This document shows, one piece after another, positions 16,952 through 25,520 of a stretch of DNA of 64,000 nucleotides; positions within the stretch are counted from its first letter, which is position 1, and each line of letters opens with the position of its first letter. Origin of the DNA: DASUAS01 sp963756895 (lineage in GTDB: Bacteria > Actinomycetota > Acidimicrobiia > IMCC26256 > DASPTH01); contig CAVWPI010000008.1 in assembly GCA_963756895.1 (NCBI GenBank), positions 248,001 to 312,000 of the forward strand, read 5' to 3'. Made by a program: the position numbers and the translations under genes. Below the pieces are notes generated by a model, which saw nothing but the letters and a program-made list of their open reading frames with translations, was not told where the DNA came from and did not search any database.

Positions 16952-18705
16952 TCAGGCGGCGTCTCGTTCGGCGCGATCGACGTGGGATCGTGCGTGCGCG
17001 ATCGCCTCGTCGAGATCGTCGAACAGGTGGCGCTCGTGGGCCAGCCGGTCGAGCACACCCACCGCTTCGAGCACCCGGAGGTGTTCGGGCCGAGGACCCT
17101 TGATGAGCACGGTGATGCCGCGGCCCTCGAGCTGGCCCACGATCTCGCCGAGCGCCTGCGCGCCGGTGGCGTCGAGCACCTGGAGGTCGGGCAGCCGCAG
17201 GATGACCACCTGCACGCCGTCGACCGCGGTGAGCTCGGCGAGAAAGCGCTGCGCGGCGCCGAAGAAGAGGGCGCCGTCGAGGCGGTAGGTGAGGATGTGC
17301 TCCTCGAGCAGCGCGTCCTCCGTCCTCGGCGTCACCGCGTCGCGTCGACTCGGGATCCGTTCCGCGACGGCGAGCGCGTTGCCCGCGACCGCCCGCAACG
17401 CGAGGAGTGCGGCGACGGCGATCCCGATCTCGACCGCGACGATCAGGTCGAACGCGACCGTCGCCGCCGCCGTGAGCACGAGCACGACGGCGTCGGACCG
17501 GGTCGACGCGCAGCACCATGCGCACACCGTGGACGTCGACCATGCGCACCGCGGTGACCATGAGCACACCGGCGAGCGCGGCGAGCGGGATGCGGGCGAC
17601 GAGCGACCCACCGAGGTACGCCACCCCCAAGAGCACGACCGCGTGGGTGATCGCGGCCAGGCGGGTGCGCCCACCGGAACGCACGTTCACCGCGGTGCGG
17701 GCGATGGCACCGGTGGCCGGCATGCCCCCGAACAGTGGGGCAACGACGTTGGCGAGCCCTTGGCCGAACAGCTCACGGTCGGGATCGTGCGGCGCGGCGT
17801 CGCTCATGCCGTCGGCGACCTTCGCCGAGAGGAGGCTCTCGAGCCCGGCGAGCAGCGCGATTGCGAACGCGGCCGACACCAGCTCACCGAGTTGCAGTCC
17901 TCCGACGCTCGGCAGCGCAGGGACGGGGAGACCCCATGGGAGATCGCCGATGCGCGGCGCGCTCAGACCGGCCACGCCGGCCAGCACCGACGCGACGATC
18001 ACTGCCAGCAACGATCCGGGATGCGCGCGATGCGAGTCGCGCCGCGCCGACCATGATCGCCGCGACCACCAGCACGAGCAGCAGCGACGACCAGTTGCCC
18101 TCGCCGCGCCACGCCTCGCCCACCGCCGCACGGCAACGGCGGCGGTGTTCTCGCCATCGGGCTTGGGCACGCCGAGCGCGGTCGGGACCTGCTGCAGGAA
18201 GATGATCACCGCGATGCCGATGGTGAAGCCCTCGACCACGGGCCAGGGGATGTAGGCGAGGAAGCGGCCGATGCCGGCGAATGCAGCCACCACGACGATC
18301 ACGCCGGCCATGATCCCCACCACGACGACCGCGCCGGCACCGAAGCGGGCGACGACGGGCACGAGCACGACGGTCATCGCACCCGTCGGTCCCGACACCT
18401 GCACGTTGGAGCCGCCGAACACCGCAGCCACGAGTCCGGCGACGATCGCGGTGACCAATCCGGCCTGCGCACCGAGGCCCGTGGCTATGCCGAACCCCAG
18501 CGCGAGCGGAAGCGCGACCACACCGACGGTCACGCCCAGCGACGAGGTCGCCGCGCCACGATGTGCGCACGCCCGCGTAGTCGGCGCGGCGCGGGAGCAT
18601 CGTGCGCACGCCAGCGGTCACACCGCGAATCGCGGTGGCCGCGCGCCCCCGAGCGCGACCACCGCCCCGGCTCGGCGGAGCCGGCGCGTCGAGCGCTTCG
18701 CTCAC
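16952..18705 (-). CDS. SulP-family anion transporter with STAS domain, frameshifted
   Basis: Inner-membrane anion/bicarbonate/sulfate carrier. After a basic N-terminus (GTG 18705) come many hydrophobic segments: VTVGVVALPLALGFGIATG with VSGPTGAMTVVLVPV (the SulP QSGPTGA-type half-helix), WPVVEGFTIGIAVIIFLQQ, SAAFAIALLAGLESLLSAKV and FGGMPATGAIARTAVNVRSG (substrate-site region). The C-terminal STAS domain, VQVVILRLPDLQVLDATGA, is clear. Frames change near 18530, 18125, 18030 and 17500. Reassembled length about 583 residues is normal. The start codon overlaps the ArsR stop (GTGA), so the ArsR protein is probably its regulator. Confidence 0.8.
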
Positions 18706-19062
18706 GAGGCTCCGGCGGCCTTGAGGCCGGCCAGGAGCTCGGTGGATTCGCTCAACGACACGATCATGAAGCGCTTCGCGACTGCGAGGAGGTCGGCGAG
18801 CTCGGAGCGCGGAACGCGTAGAAGACGGTCGAGCCCTCCTTGCGCGTGGTCACCAGACCCGCGCGGCGCAGCACGGCCAGCTGCTGCGAGAGGTGCGACG
18901 ACTCGATGCCGACCATGGCTGCATCTGCCCGACCGAGTGCTCGCCGTCGGAGAGCACCTCGAGGACGCGGATGCGGGCCGGGTGCGCGAGGGCGCGGAAG
19001 AGCTCGGCCTTCGCCTCGGGGACGGGCCGGCTCAGCGCGGCTTCCTGAGCACGGTTCGGCAC
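18702..19062 (-). CDS. ArsR-family regulator upstream of SulP transporter, frameshifted
   Basis: Winged-helix repressor. Starts at ATG 19062 (MPNRAQEAALSRPVPEAKAE), has the family entry KAELFRALAHPARIRVLEVL, then a frame change near 18920, the recognition region ESSHLSQQLAVLRRAGLVTT and the wing KEGSTVFYAF. Another change near 18803 leads to LADLLAVAKRFMIVSLSES and the stop at 18702, which overlaps the SulP GTG. About 119 residues, the usual ArsR size. No metal-binding CxC is visible. Similar ArsR-SulP pairs occur in other actinobacteria. Confidence 0.8.
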
Positions 19063-19083
19063 GCCAAGACCTTAGTACCTGAG

Positions 19084-19106
19084 GATCTGATAGTTTCTCT
19101 CAGATC
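19084..19106. promoter_or_regulatory. Inverted repeat between divergent arsR genes
   Basis: Arms gatctga (19084-19090) and tcagatc (19100-19106) are perfect complements, 9 bases apart, in a 105-base AT-richer spacer between two divergent ArsR genes. The size and position fit an ArsR-type operator; either or both regulators could bind here. Confidence 0.5.
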
Positions 19107-19131
19107 TCGCACGGCTCCCCTCGGCGCGTGC

Positions 19132-19161
19132 TTGACACGTTAGATTTTCCTTACGTATAGT
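19132..19161 (+). promoter_or_regulatory. Near-consensus sigma-70 promoter, leaderless
   Basis: TTGACA at 19132-19137, an 18-base spacer, and TATAGT at 19156-19161. The expected start of transcription, about 7 bases further, coincides with the ATG of the ArsR gene at 19168 and there is no room for a ribosome site, so the mRNA should be leaderless. Confidence 0.75.
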
Positions 19162-19167
19162 GTCGGC

Positions 19168-19498
19168 ATGTCCCCGGCCGGCGCTCCCCCCGTCACCGAC
19201 GCCTTCGGCGCCATCGCCCACCCCGTGCGTCGCACCCTCGTCACCGCCCTCGCCGGCGGCGACAAGCCCGTCAACGAGCTCGCCGCCGTCGTGCCGGTGA
19301 GCCGGCCCGCGGTCTCGCAGCATCTCGCGGTGCTGCGCGGGGTCGGACTCGTGAGCGAGCAGCGCCACGGTCGTGAGCGTCGCTACCACCTGCATCCCGA
19401 GCGCCTCGACGAGGTGCGGAAGTGGATGCACACCCTCGACCGGTTCTGGGAGAGCCGCCTCGATCGTCTCGGCTCGCCACCTGGAGGAGAACCCGTGA
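19168..19498 (+). CDS. ArsR-family regulator paired with SRPBCC protein, one frameshift
   Basis: ATG 19168. The product TDAFGAIAHPVRRTLVTALAG, KPVNELAAVVPVSRPAVSQH (recognition helix), LAVLRGVGLVSEQRHGRERR (wing) and YHLHPERLDEVRKWM is a winged helix of the ArsR subgroup that is typically followed by an AHSA1/SRPBCC gene. One indel near 19475 separates ESRLDRLG from the ending HLEENP and the TGA at 19496-19498, which overlaps the GTG of the next gene. About 109 residues. Expressed from the leaderless promoter above. Confidence 0.85.
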
Positions 19499-19908
19499 GC
19501 CACCCCCTCGCCATCGAACACGAAGCCGTCTACCCGCACTCCCCCGAGCGGGTGTGGCGGGCGCTGGTCGATCCCGACCGAGCTCGCGGCGTGGCTCATG
19601 CCCAACGACTTCGTCGCCGAGGTCGGCCACGAGTTCAAGCTCGAGACCGGCGCCGCCGAGGTCGGCACCATCCAGGGCCGAGGTGCTCGAGCTCGACGAG
19701 CCGCGCCTCCTGCGCTGCCGGTGGTCGGGCGGGTTCGGCGACACCGAGGTGACGTTCGAGCTCTTCCCCGAGGCCGAGCGGCACACGCCTGCGCGTGCGT
19801 CACGACGGCTGGGGCGAGCCCGCCCGCACCGAGCGCGGCGGCTTCGACGACGGCTGGAAGCAGAAGCTCGACGAGGACATCCCCCGGGTCCTCGGTCCCG
19901 TCAACTGA
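19495..19908 (+). CDS. SRPBCC / AHSA1-like protein, frameshifted
   Basis: GTG 19495 begins SHPLAIEHEAVYPHSPERVW, the first strand and helix of a START/AHSA1-type lipid-binding-like fold. Pieces in three frames (breaks near 19580, 19680 and 19790) give NDFVAEVGHEFKLETGA, VLELDEPRLLRCRWSGGFGD, TEVTFELFPEAER, HDGWGEPARTERGGFDDGWK and the ending LDEDIPRVLGPVN. About 137 residues. GTGA overlap with the ArsR gene shows coupling; such pairs usually control and carry out stress or small-ligand responses, the ligand being unknown. Confidence 0.8.
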
Positions 19909-19920
19909 GAGGACACCACC

Positions 19921-20673
19921 ATGGACTTCGAGGATGCAGACGCCCCCGATCGTGTCCGCCGAGGAGTGGGACGCCGCTCGCGCCGAGCTGCCGCGTGAAG
20001 GAGAAGGAGGTGATGCGGGCGCGCGACGCGCTCGCGGCCGAGCGGCGGCGGATGCCGTGGCTCGCGGTCGACAAGGAGTACCGCTTCGACACCGCCGAAC
20101 GGTCGCGCAGAGCCTGATCGACCTGTTCGACGGTCGCACGCAGCTGATCGTCTACCGCGCGTTCCTCGAGCCCGGCGTGCACGGCTGGCCCGACCACGCG
20201 TGCGTCGGCTGCTCGATGGTGGCCGACCAGGTCGCGCACCCTGCGCACCTCCACGCGCGCGACACGTCGCTCGTGTTCGCGTCGCGCGCGCCGCTGGCCG
20301 ACATCGAGCGCGTCAAGGCGCGCATGGGCTGGGAGCACATCCCCTGGGTCACGATGCTCGACGACTTCGACAAGGACTTCGGCGTCGACGAGTGGCACGG
20401 CACCAACGCGTTCATCCGCGACGGCGACCAGGTGTACCGCACCTACTTCGTCGACGCCCGCGGCGACGAGCAGATGGGCAGCACCTGGAACTACCTCGAC
20501 ATCACCGCGCTCGGGCGCCAGGAGCAGTGGGAGGACTCCCCCGACGGCTACCCGCAGGACGAGACGTACCAGTGGTGGATCTGGCACGACGAGCCGAACG
20601 GCGACGGCCACCGCCCCGGCGCCGAGCAGCTCGAGATCGCCAAGGCAGTCGGGCCTCGAGTTCGTGCAGGTGA
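19921..20673 (+). CDS. DUF899 thioredoxin-like protein, first copy, frameshifted
   Basis: Begins at ATG 19921 after GAGAGGA; an immediate frame change leads to TPPIVSAEEWDAARAEL. Further breaks near 20000 and 20110 give VKEKEVMRARDALAAERRRM and then the intact core SLIDLFDGRTQLIVYRAFLE, HACVGCSMVADQVAH (the CxGC redox-like pair), VFASRAPLADIERVKARMGW, DEWHGTNAFIRDGDQVYRTY and ITALGRQEQWEDSPDGYP. DUF899 proteins have a thioredoxin fold without proven activity. The exact 3' end is unclear: a TGA at 20671 in another frame is assumed. The second copy follows at 20810. Confidence 0.75.
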
Positions 20674-20807
20674 TCCTCGCCCACGTCGGCGGCGTCCCCG
20701 TCGAGGAGATGCTGCAGCCGGTGCTCATCACGCTGCTGCTGTCGGGCGCGTGGCTCGGTGCACGCCTCCGACGGCCGTCCCGCTCGCGAACGCAGACTCG
20801 GAGATGA
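20664..20807 (+). CDS. Possible small membrane protein between DUF899 genes
   Basis: Frame from GTG 20664 (or GTG 20670) to TGA 20805-20807, 47 residues: a valine/leucine-rich segment (QVILAHVGGVPVEEMLQPV then LITLLLSGAWLGARLRR) that could span the membrane once, with a basic tail. It fills the spacer between two DUF899 genes; its stop is 2 bases before the next ATG. Too short for firm support; it may instead be the shifted C-terminus of the first DUF899 gene. Confidence 0.35.
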   Translation: MQVILAHVGGVPVEEMLQPVLITLLLSGAWLGARLRRPSRSRTQTRR

Positions 20808-20809
20808 CC

Positions 20810-21580
20810 ATGAGCGCACCCGAATTTCCGCCGACCGCGGATCGGGCGGCCTTCGAGGCCGAGCTGTCCGAGCTCCGCGTCCGCGAGAAGGCGCACACCC
20901 ACGAGAGTGACGCGATCGCCGCCGCGCGTCGCCGCCTGCCCATGGTCGAAGTCGACGCCGCCACCCCGCTGGTCGGGCCCTACGGACCCACCACCCTGCT
21001 CGCGGCGTTCGAGGGGCGTCGACAGCTCATCGCCTACTACCACATGTGGTACGAGGGCGCGCCGGCTGCCGAGCAGTGCGAAGGATGCACGTGGGTCACC
21101 AGTCAGGTCGGCGAGCTGGGCTATCTCCATGCCCGCGACATCACGTACGCGCTGTTCAGCCAGGGCCCGTACGGGGAGAGCGTCCGCTACGCCGAGTTCA
21201 TGGACTACGGCGCGCCGTGGTACTCGGCGCACGACTCGCTCGACACCCTCCTCGTCGGGCGCGACACCGACCGACGGTTCTACCTGGTCTGCTACGTCCG
21301 CGACGGCGACCGTGTCTTCGAGACGTACTGGACGGCCGGCCGCGGCGCGGAGGTGCTGGACAACAACTACGCGCTCATGGACATGACGGTGTTCGGACGC
21401 CAGGAGCCCTGGGAGGACTCCCCCGCCGGCTGGCCGCAGCTGTGGGAGCAGGATGAAGCCGGTGCCATCAGGACCAACGGCCCGCGCAGCACGTCGCCGG
21501 CGCCGCGTTCTCTCCCCGGATCACGCCCCATCGCCCAGTGGTCACGCCTCGAAGCCGGACGGTCGGACGACCTCACCTGA
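20810..21580 (+). CDS. DUF899 thioredoxin-like protein, second copy
   Basis: Intact 256 residues from ATG 20810. Order as in copy one: RAAFEAELSELRVREKAHTH, LPMVEVDAATPLVGPYG, LLAAFEGRRQLIAYYHMWY, EQCEGCTWVTSQVGELGYLH (CxGC pair), EFMDYGAPWYSAHDSLDTLL, GDRVFETYWTAGRG and MTVFGRQEPWEDSPAGWP. The region around the substrate pocket differs from copy one, so this is an old duplication, not a recent one. The long frame that seems to fuse both copies is an artefact of the indels. Convergent with the secreted hydrolase. Confidence 0.85.
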   Translation: MSAPEFPPTADRAAFEAELSELRVREKAHTHESDAIAAARRRLPMVEVDAATPLVGPYGPTTLLAAFEGRRQLIAYYHMWYEGAPAAEQCEGCTWVTSQVGELGYLHARDITYALFSQGPYGESVRYAEFMDYGAPWYSAHDSLDTLLVGRDTDRRFYLVCYVRDGDRVFETYWTAGRGAEVLDNNYALMDMTVFGRQEPWEDSPAGWPQLWEQDEAGAIRTNGPRSTSPAPRSLPGSRPIAQWSRLEAGRSDDLT

Positions 21581-21583
21581 GCG

Positions 21584-23054
21584 TCACGACTGCCCGAGCA
21601 CTTGGATCGCCTTCTCCTGCTGGGCGGCGATGAGCTGCGCCCGGTCGAGCGGCGGGAGAGTAGCCGGTCTCGATCATCGCGTCGAGGCCCTTGGTGAACT
21701 TCTTCATGTAGGCGTCGACGCTCGGGTACTTCTTCGCCAGCGCCACGCCGTCGAGCGGAGCCTCATGGCCCGCGAGCCCGCAGGTGATCGGACCGGGCGC
21801 CTGCACGTCGTAGCGGACAAGCGCGTCGTCGAGGTAGGGCGACCGGACACCGCCGATCGTGTTGCCGTTCTCGTCGACCGACACCTTGGAGTTCTTGCGC
21901 GAGCTCGTCCAGCTTCACGCGGGGCGCGCGCGGCGGCTTCTGGCCGGTCTCGACCCAACGGTTGAGGAGCGCGAACGTGCCCCGGGCCACCGACGGGGAT
22001 CGGGAACGTCGAGGCGGGGCCCTCGCAGCCACCGTTGCCGCCCGGCGCGTGGGGCATGCCCGCCACCTCGTAGAGCCGGTACTGGTCGCCCTTCTTGTCG
22101 GAGTCGGCGCGCCGCGTCGTCGCCGACGACACGTTGACGTACTCCTTCTGCCCGAGCGTGACCTGGGCCTCGGCCGGGAGCTCGGCGGTGAACCCCATGA
22201 TCCCCGACTGGTCTTCGAGGTTGACGACGGGCACGCCCACCGCCGGCCACACCGGGTACTCGAACTTGGGCAGCACCGACGTCCCCGCCTTCAGCGGCGT
22301 GGCGCTCGCGGCCTGCGCGGCCGGGAAGTACCCGTCGAACACCGGCTTGCCCACCGCCGTGCCGTAGTGCTTTGCCAGCCCGATCGCGAACCCGGCGGTG
22401 TCGACACCGCTCTGCGAGTACCCGGCCATGTAGACGTGCTCGGCATCGAGCCCCGCGAGCGGGCTCTGCGCGCCGCCCTGCTTGACCGCGGCGCCCACCT
22501 GCGCGAGCACGTCCCACGCCACGTCGTTGCTCGGGACGTTGATGTCGGCGTAGCGAGTGGTGTCCGCCTGCTTCAGCGCCTCGCCAGCCGACGTGCGCTC
22601 GGTGACACCGACCCACGCGTCGCCCCGCTGCAGCAGCAACGGCGCCAGCATCGACCACACGGCGTCGAGGTCCTTGCCACCATTGCTGGTGTTGAACGGC
22701 TCGACCACGACGCGGCCGCTGAACTTCGACGCGTCCTTCGGGTAGCGGACCAACACGCGCGTCGAATACGGCACGTTCGTCTGCGTGACCTCCACGGGCC
22801 CAGTGCCGAGGCCGCCCTCGTAGGTCGACGCCTCGCCCTGCACGAGGAACTCCTTCTCCACGTAGCCGGGGTCGAGCGCGGTCGCCGTCGTCTGCGGCGT
22901 CCCGGCGCCGGGAATTCCTGCACGACCAACCCGCTGATGTCGACCTCGGGAGAGTTCTGCTCCACGGCCGCGCCCATGCCACCCCCGCCGAGCCGACGAC
23001 CATGACGGTCGACACCACGAGCACGCCGACCCCGCGTGTGCACGTTCTGACCAC
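21584..23054 (-). CDS. Secreted alpha/beta-hydrolase-domain protein, frameshifted
   Basis: Likely start GTG 23054, giving signal peptide TRGVGVLVVSTVMVVGSAGV. After a break near 22980 comes VDISGLVVQEFPAPGT, another break near 22900, and then the long core from YEGGLGTGPVEVTQTNVPYS through VVVEPFNTSNGGKDLDAVWS, VYMAGYSQSGVDTAGFAIG (nucleophile elbow G-x-S-x-S/G) and VVNLEDQSGIMGF. Breaks near 21990, 21900 and 21650 precede the C-terminal LPPLDRAQLIAAQQEKAIQV and stop 21584. The family is the actinobacterial alpha/beta hydrolase domain group of about 460-480 residues, probably esterases. It is divergent from a TetR gene around a perfect palindrome. Confidence 0.75.
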
Positions 23055-23064
23055 AGGTACCCCA

Positions 23065-23099
23065 GACGTGGTAGGAAAACAGTGTTTTCCTACCACGTC
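23065..23099. promoter_or_regulatory. 35-bp perfect palindrome, TetR-type operator
   Basis: Arm gacgtggtaggaaaaca (23065-23081) is perfectly mirrored at 23083-23099 around G23082. The AT-rich core (ggaaaaca-g-tgttttcc) stands out in this GC-rich DNA. It lies in the 65-base spacer between a minus-strand secreted hydrolase and a plus-strand TetR gene, so one TetR dimer or a pair of dimers could silence both promoters. Outer partial arms (ccacag at 23051, ctgtgg at 23104) also match. Confidence 0.8.
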
Positions 23100-23119
23100 A
23101 CCGCTGTGGGGTGTCAAGC

Positions 23120-23679
23120 GTGCCCGAGCCCACCGACCAACGGCAGGCGGTCATCGACGTCGTGCTCGACGTCCTGGCCACCAACGGCTACGACGCGGTC
23201 CGCGTGCGTGACGTCTCCCGCTACTCACGCGTGTCGTCGAAGACGATCTACTCGCTGTTCGAGACCGCGAGCACCTGATCGTGGCCGCCATCGAACAGTG
23301 GGAATCGACGAACGTGTACGAGAAGGTTGCGATGCCGGAGCCCGACGAGTCGCTCTACGACGTCATGATGCGGTTCCTACGCATGCAATTCGAACCGTGG
23401 GAGCGCGCGCCGCGCATGCTCGAGGCGTACTACCGAGCGCAGCTCGGACCGGCCGGGAGCGAGCTCGCGGTGCAGGGAAGGACCGTCGCCCGTCGCGTGG
23501 TCGAGACGTTCTCGTTCGCCGATCCCGAGTTCGCCCGCGACCTCGAGGAGATCATGCGCAACGTGTCGGCCGGCGTGGTGAGCAGGTTCGTGCACGGCGA
23601 GATCGGCGTGGAGGAGATCGTGCCCCGCCTCGAGATCGCGGCCCGACGACTGACCACCTCAGAGAGGATCGCACCGTGA
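23120..23679 (+). CDS. TetR-family regulator, one frameshift
   Basis: GTG 23120 opens TDQRQAVIDVVLDVLATNGY and the HTH region DAVRVRDVSRYSRVSSKTIY, SLFETA. A frame change near 23266 joins this to HLIVAAIEQWESTNVYEKVA and an intact ligand-binding domain ending RRLTTSERIAP. About 186 residues, normal for TetR. Its TGA overlaps the GTG of the DUF7064 gene. It sits beside the 35-bp palindrome and is the obvious ligand-responsive regulator of the flanking genes. Confidence 0.85.
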
Positions 23680-24852
23680 GCATCCGTGACATCGGCCCGC
23701 TGCTCGGCGCCGACGAGGGCCTGAACCACCAGATCGTCGACACGTTCGCGACGATCTCCGAGTCCGACTACGCCTGGACCGAGAAGGTCTGGGTGTAGCA
23801 TCGCCAAGGCCGACGGCTCGATCCAGGCGAACCTCGGACTCGGCAAGTACCCGAACCGCGGCGTGATCGACGGCTTCGGCGGTGTGTCGCACGGGCGCGA
23901 GCAGTGGACGGTGCGCGGGAGCCGCGAGCTGAGGTCGGACGCCGGAGGACACGGCCATCGGCCCGATCGCCTACGAGGTGGTCGACCCGCTCGGCGCGGT
24001 GCGCGTCGCGGCTGGAGCCGAACGACGTGCTGCCGATCTCGTTCGACCTGGTGCTGCGCGGCGTGACGCCGCCGTTCTTCGAGGACCGCAACCTCGTGCG
24101 CAACCCGAAGACCAACCGGATCGACGTCAACGTCGATCCGCTACCACCAGGGCGGATGGGCGACGCGGCACCATCACCGTCGACGGTGAGCGCCACGAGC
24201 TCACCGGCGAGGACGGATTCGGGTTCCGCGACCACTCGTGGGGCGTCCGCCAGGGCGTCGGTGACGACCCGACCGACCTCCCGTCGCCGCCGGCGACGGC
24301 GCGGTCGCATGCCGCGCCGGCGCGGGATGATGAAGTGGACGCCGGCGTTCTTCCGTCGCCCCGACGGCACGTACTACGAGTACGTCGATCTTCCTCACCG
24401 GCGGCGCGTGGGACTACGCGTCGGCGTACGTGAACGACGCCGACGGCCGTCAGGACCGCGTGCGTTCCGCGGTGCCGCACATGGAGTACGACCCGCACAC
24501 GCGCTTCGTGCGCGGCGGCGAGCTGCACCTCGTGATGGACAGCGGCGAGGAGCGCACGATCGAGGTCGAGGCGCCCGGCGGGTCGGGCTTCTTCCTCAAG
24601 ACCGTGGGCTACGGCGACTGGAAGGGCCACAAGCACGGGCGCTGGATGGGCCCGCTGCACCTCGACGGCGAGCACATCGCCGACTGCTGGGACGACGAGC
24701 ACCTCGGCCTGCTCGGCCAGTTCCGCGACACGCCGATCCGCGTGCGGGAGGGCGACGCGGTCGGCTACGGGATCATGGAGAGCATCGTCACCGGCGAGTG
24801 GCCCGAGCTCGGCCTCTCCGCCGAGTCCGACCGCAACGTGCGCAACGCCTGA
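23676..24852 (+). CDS. DUF7064/DUF7065-type (CrtC-like) protein, many frameshifts
   Basis: GTG 23676 begins SIRDIGPLLGADEGLNHQIV. At least five frame changes (near 23797, 23940, 24010, 24150, 24270-24400) connect the pieces: SIQANLGLGKYPNRGVIDGF, IGPIAYEVVDPLGAVRV, NDVLPISFDLVLRGVTPPFF, ERHELTGEDGFGFRDHSWG, then an intact tail from YASAYVNDADGRQDRV to TGEWPELGLSAESDRN. The GFRDHSWG motif and beta-rich character match the DUF7064/7065 family, related to lipocalin-like hydroxyneurosporene synthases. Function is unknown; these proteins cluster with steroid- or terpenoid-type catabolic genes. The paralogue at 54610-55660 has the equivalent SVRDRSWGPRP motif. Coupled to the TetR gene by GTGA. Confidence 0.75.
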
Positions 24853-24879
24853 GCGGCGTCGAGCCGCGGCTCACGACTT

Positions 24880-24913
24880 GTCCCCAGTCGGCCTGATCCC
24901 CGGGACTGGGGAC
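24880..24913 (+). terminator. Terminator-like hairpin
   Basis: Perfect 10-base arms gtccccagtc (24880-24889) and gactggggac (24904-24913), 14-base loop, then tcttctgatt. It lies 27 bases after the DUF7064 stop and well before the next ATG at 24985. Confidence 0.65.
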
Positions 24914-24984
24914 TCTTCTGATTCCATCCCCCGGCGAACCTGCGACCTTGTGCTCATCGACCCACGAGCACGAGGAGGATCCCA

Positions 24985-25216
24985 ATGTCCGAGTTGCGCC
25001 CTGCCGAGGAACGAGTCGTCCGGACGCTGATCGAGGAACACGTCCAGGTGTCGTGTCAGCTCGTCCCGATCGACGACCACACCTGGGCCATCCACGGCTC
25101 GATCGCCGTCGACGGTGAGGTGATCGTCGCCGAGTTCGACGACCGCGACACGCCGCGCTCGCGGCCGAGGAGATCGCCACCGCCAACATCAACAGAACGA
25201 CAGGGAAATCTCATGA
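24985..25216 (+). CDS. Small protein of unknown function
   Basis: ATG 24985 with GAGGAGG ribosome site upstream. First 56 residues are clear coding sequence (ERVVRTLIEEHVQVSCQLVP, IHGSIAVDGEVIVAEFD), ending in an acidic strand. A frame change near 25150 gives ALAAEEIATANINRT or the original basic tail; the stop is uncertain and may be the TGA at 25214-25216 overlapping the next ATG. No family recognised. It directly precedes the truncated SDR gene. Confidence 0.5.
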
Positions 25217-25520
25217 AGATCGTCGTCATCGGCGGAACCGGCCTCATCGGTTCCCAGGTGGTCGCCAACCTCCAGGCCCAGGGCACGACGCAGTCGCCGC
25301 GTCACCGAACTCCGGGGTGAACACGCTCACCGGTGACGGACTCGCCGAAGTGCTCGAGGACGCCGCCGTCGTGGTCGACGTGTCGAACTCGCCGTCGTTC
25401 GAGGACCAGGCCGTCCTCGACTTCTTCGAGACCTCGACCCGCAACATCCTCGGTGCGATGACCACGGCCGGCGCCGAGCACCTGGTCGCGGTGTCGGTCG
25501 TCGGCAGCGACCGGCTGAGG
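25213..25520 (+). pseudogene. NmrA-like SDR oxidoreductase, C-terminal two thirds missing
   Basis: ATG 25213 (MKIVVIGGTGLIGSQVVANL) is the NAD(P)-binding start of an atypical short-chain dehydrogenase of the NmrA group. After one frame change near 25285 it continues to NILGAMTTAGAEHLVAVSVV and GSDRL at about 25520. Family members continue for another 150-190 residues, but here the text changes abruptly to the inside of an alpha/beta hydrolase. Only about 103 residues remain, so the gene is truncated by a deletion or an assembly join. Confidence 0.7.

Noticed and set aside
19598..21580. 660-residue double DUF899 protein
   Set aside because: The ATG at 20810 and the non-coding-like linker indicate two genes; the open linker frame is an artefact.
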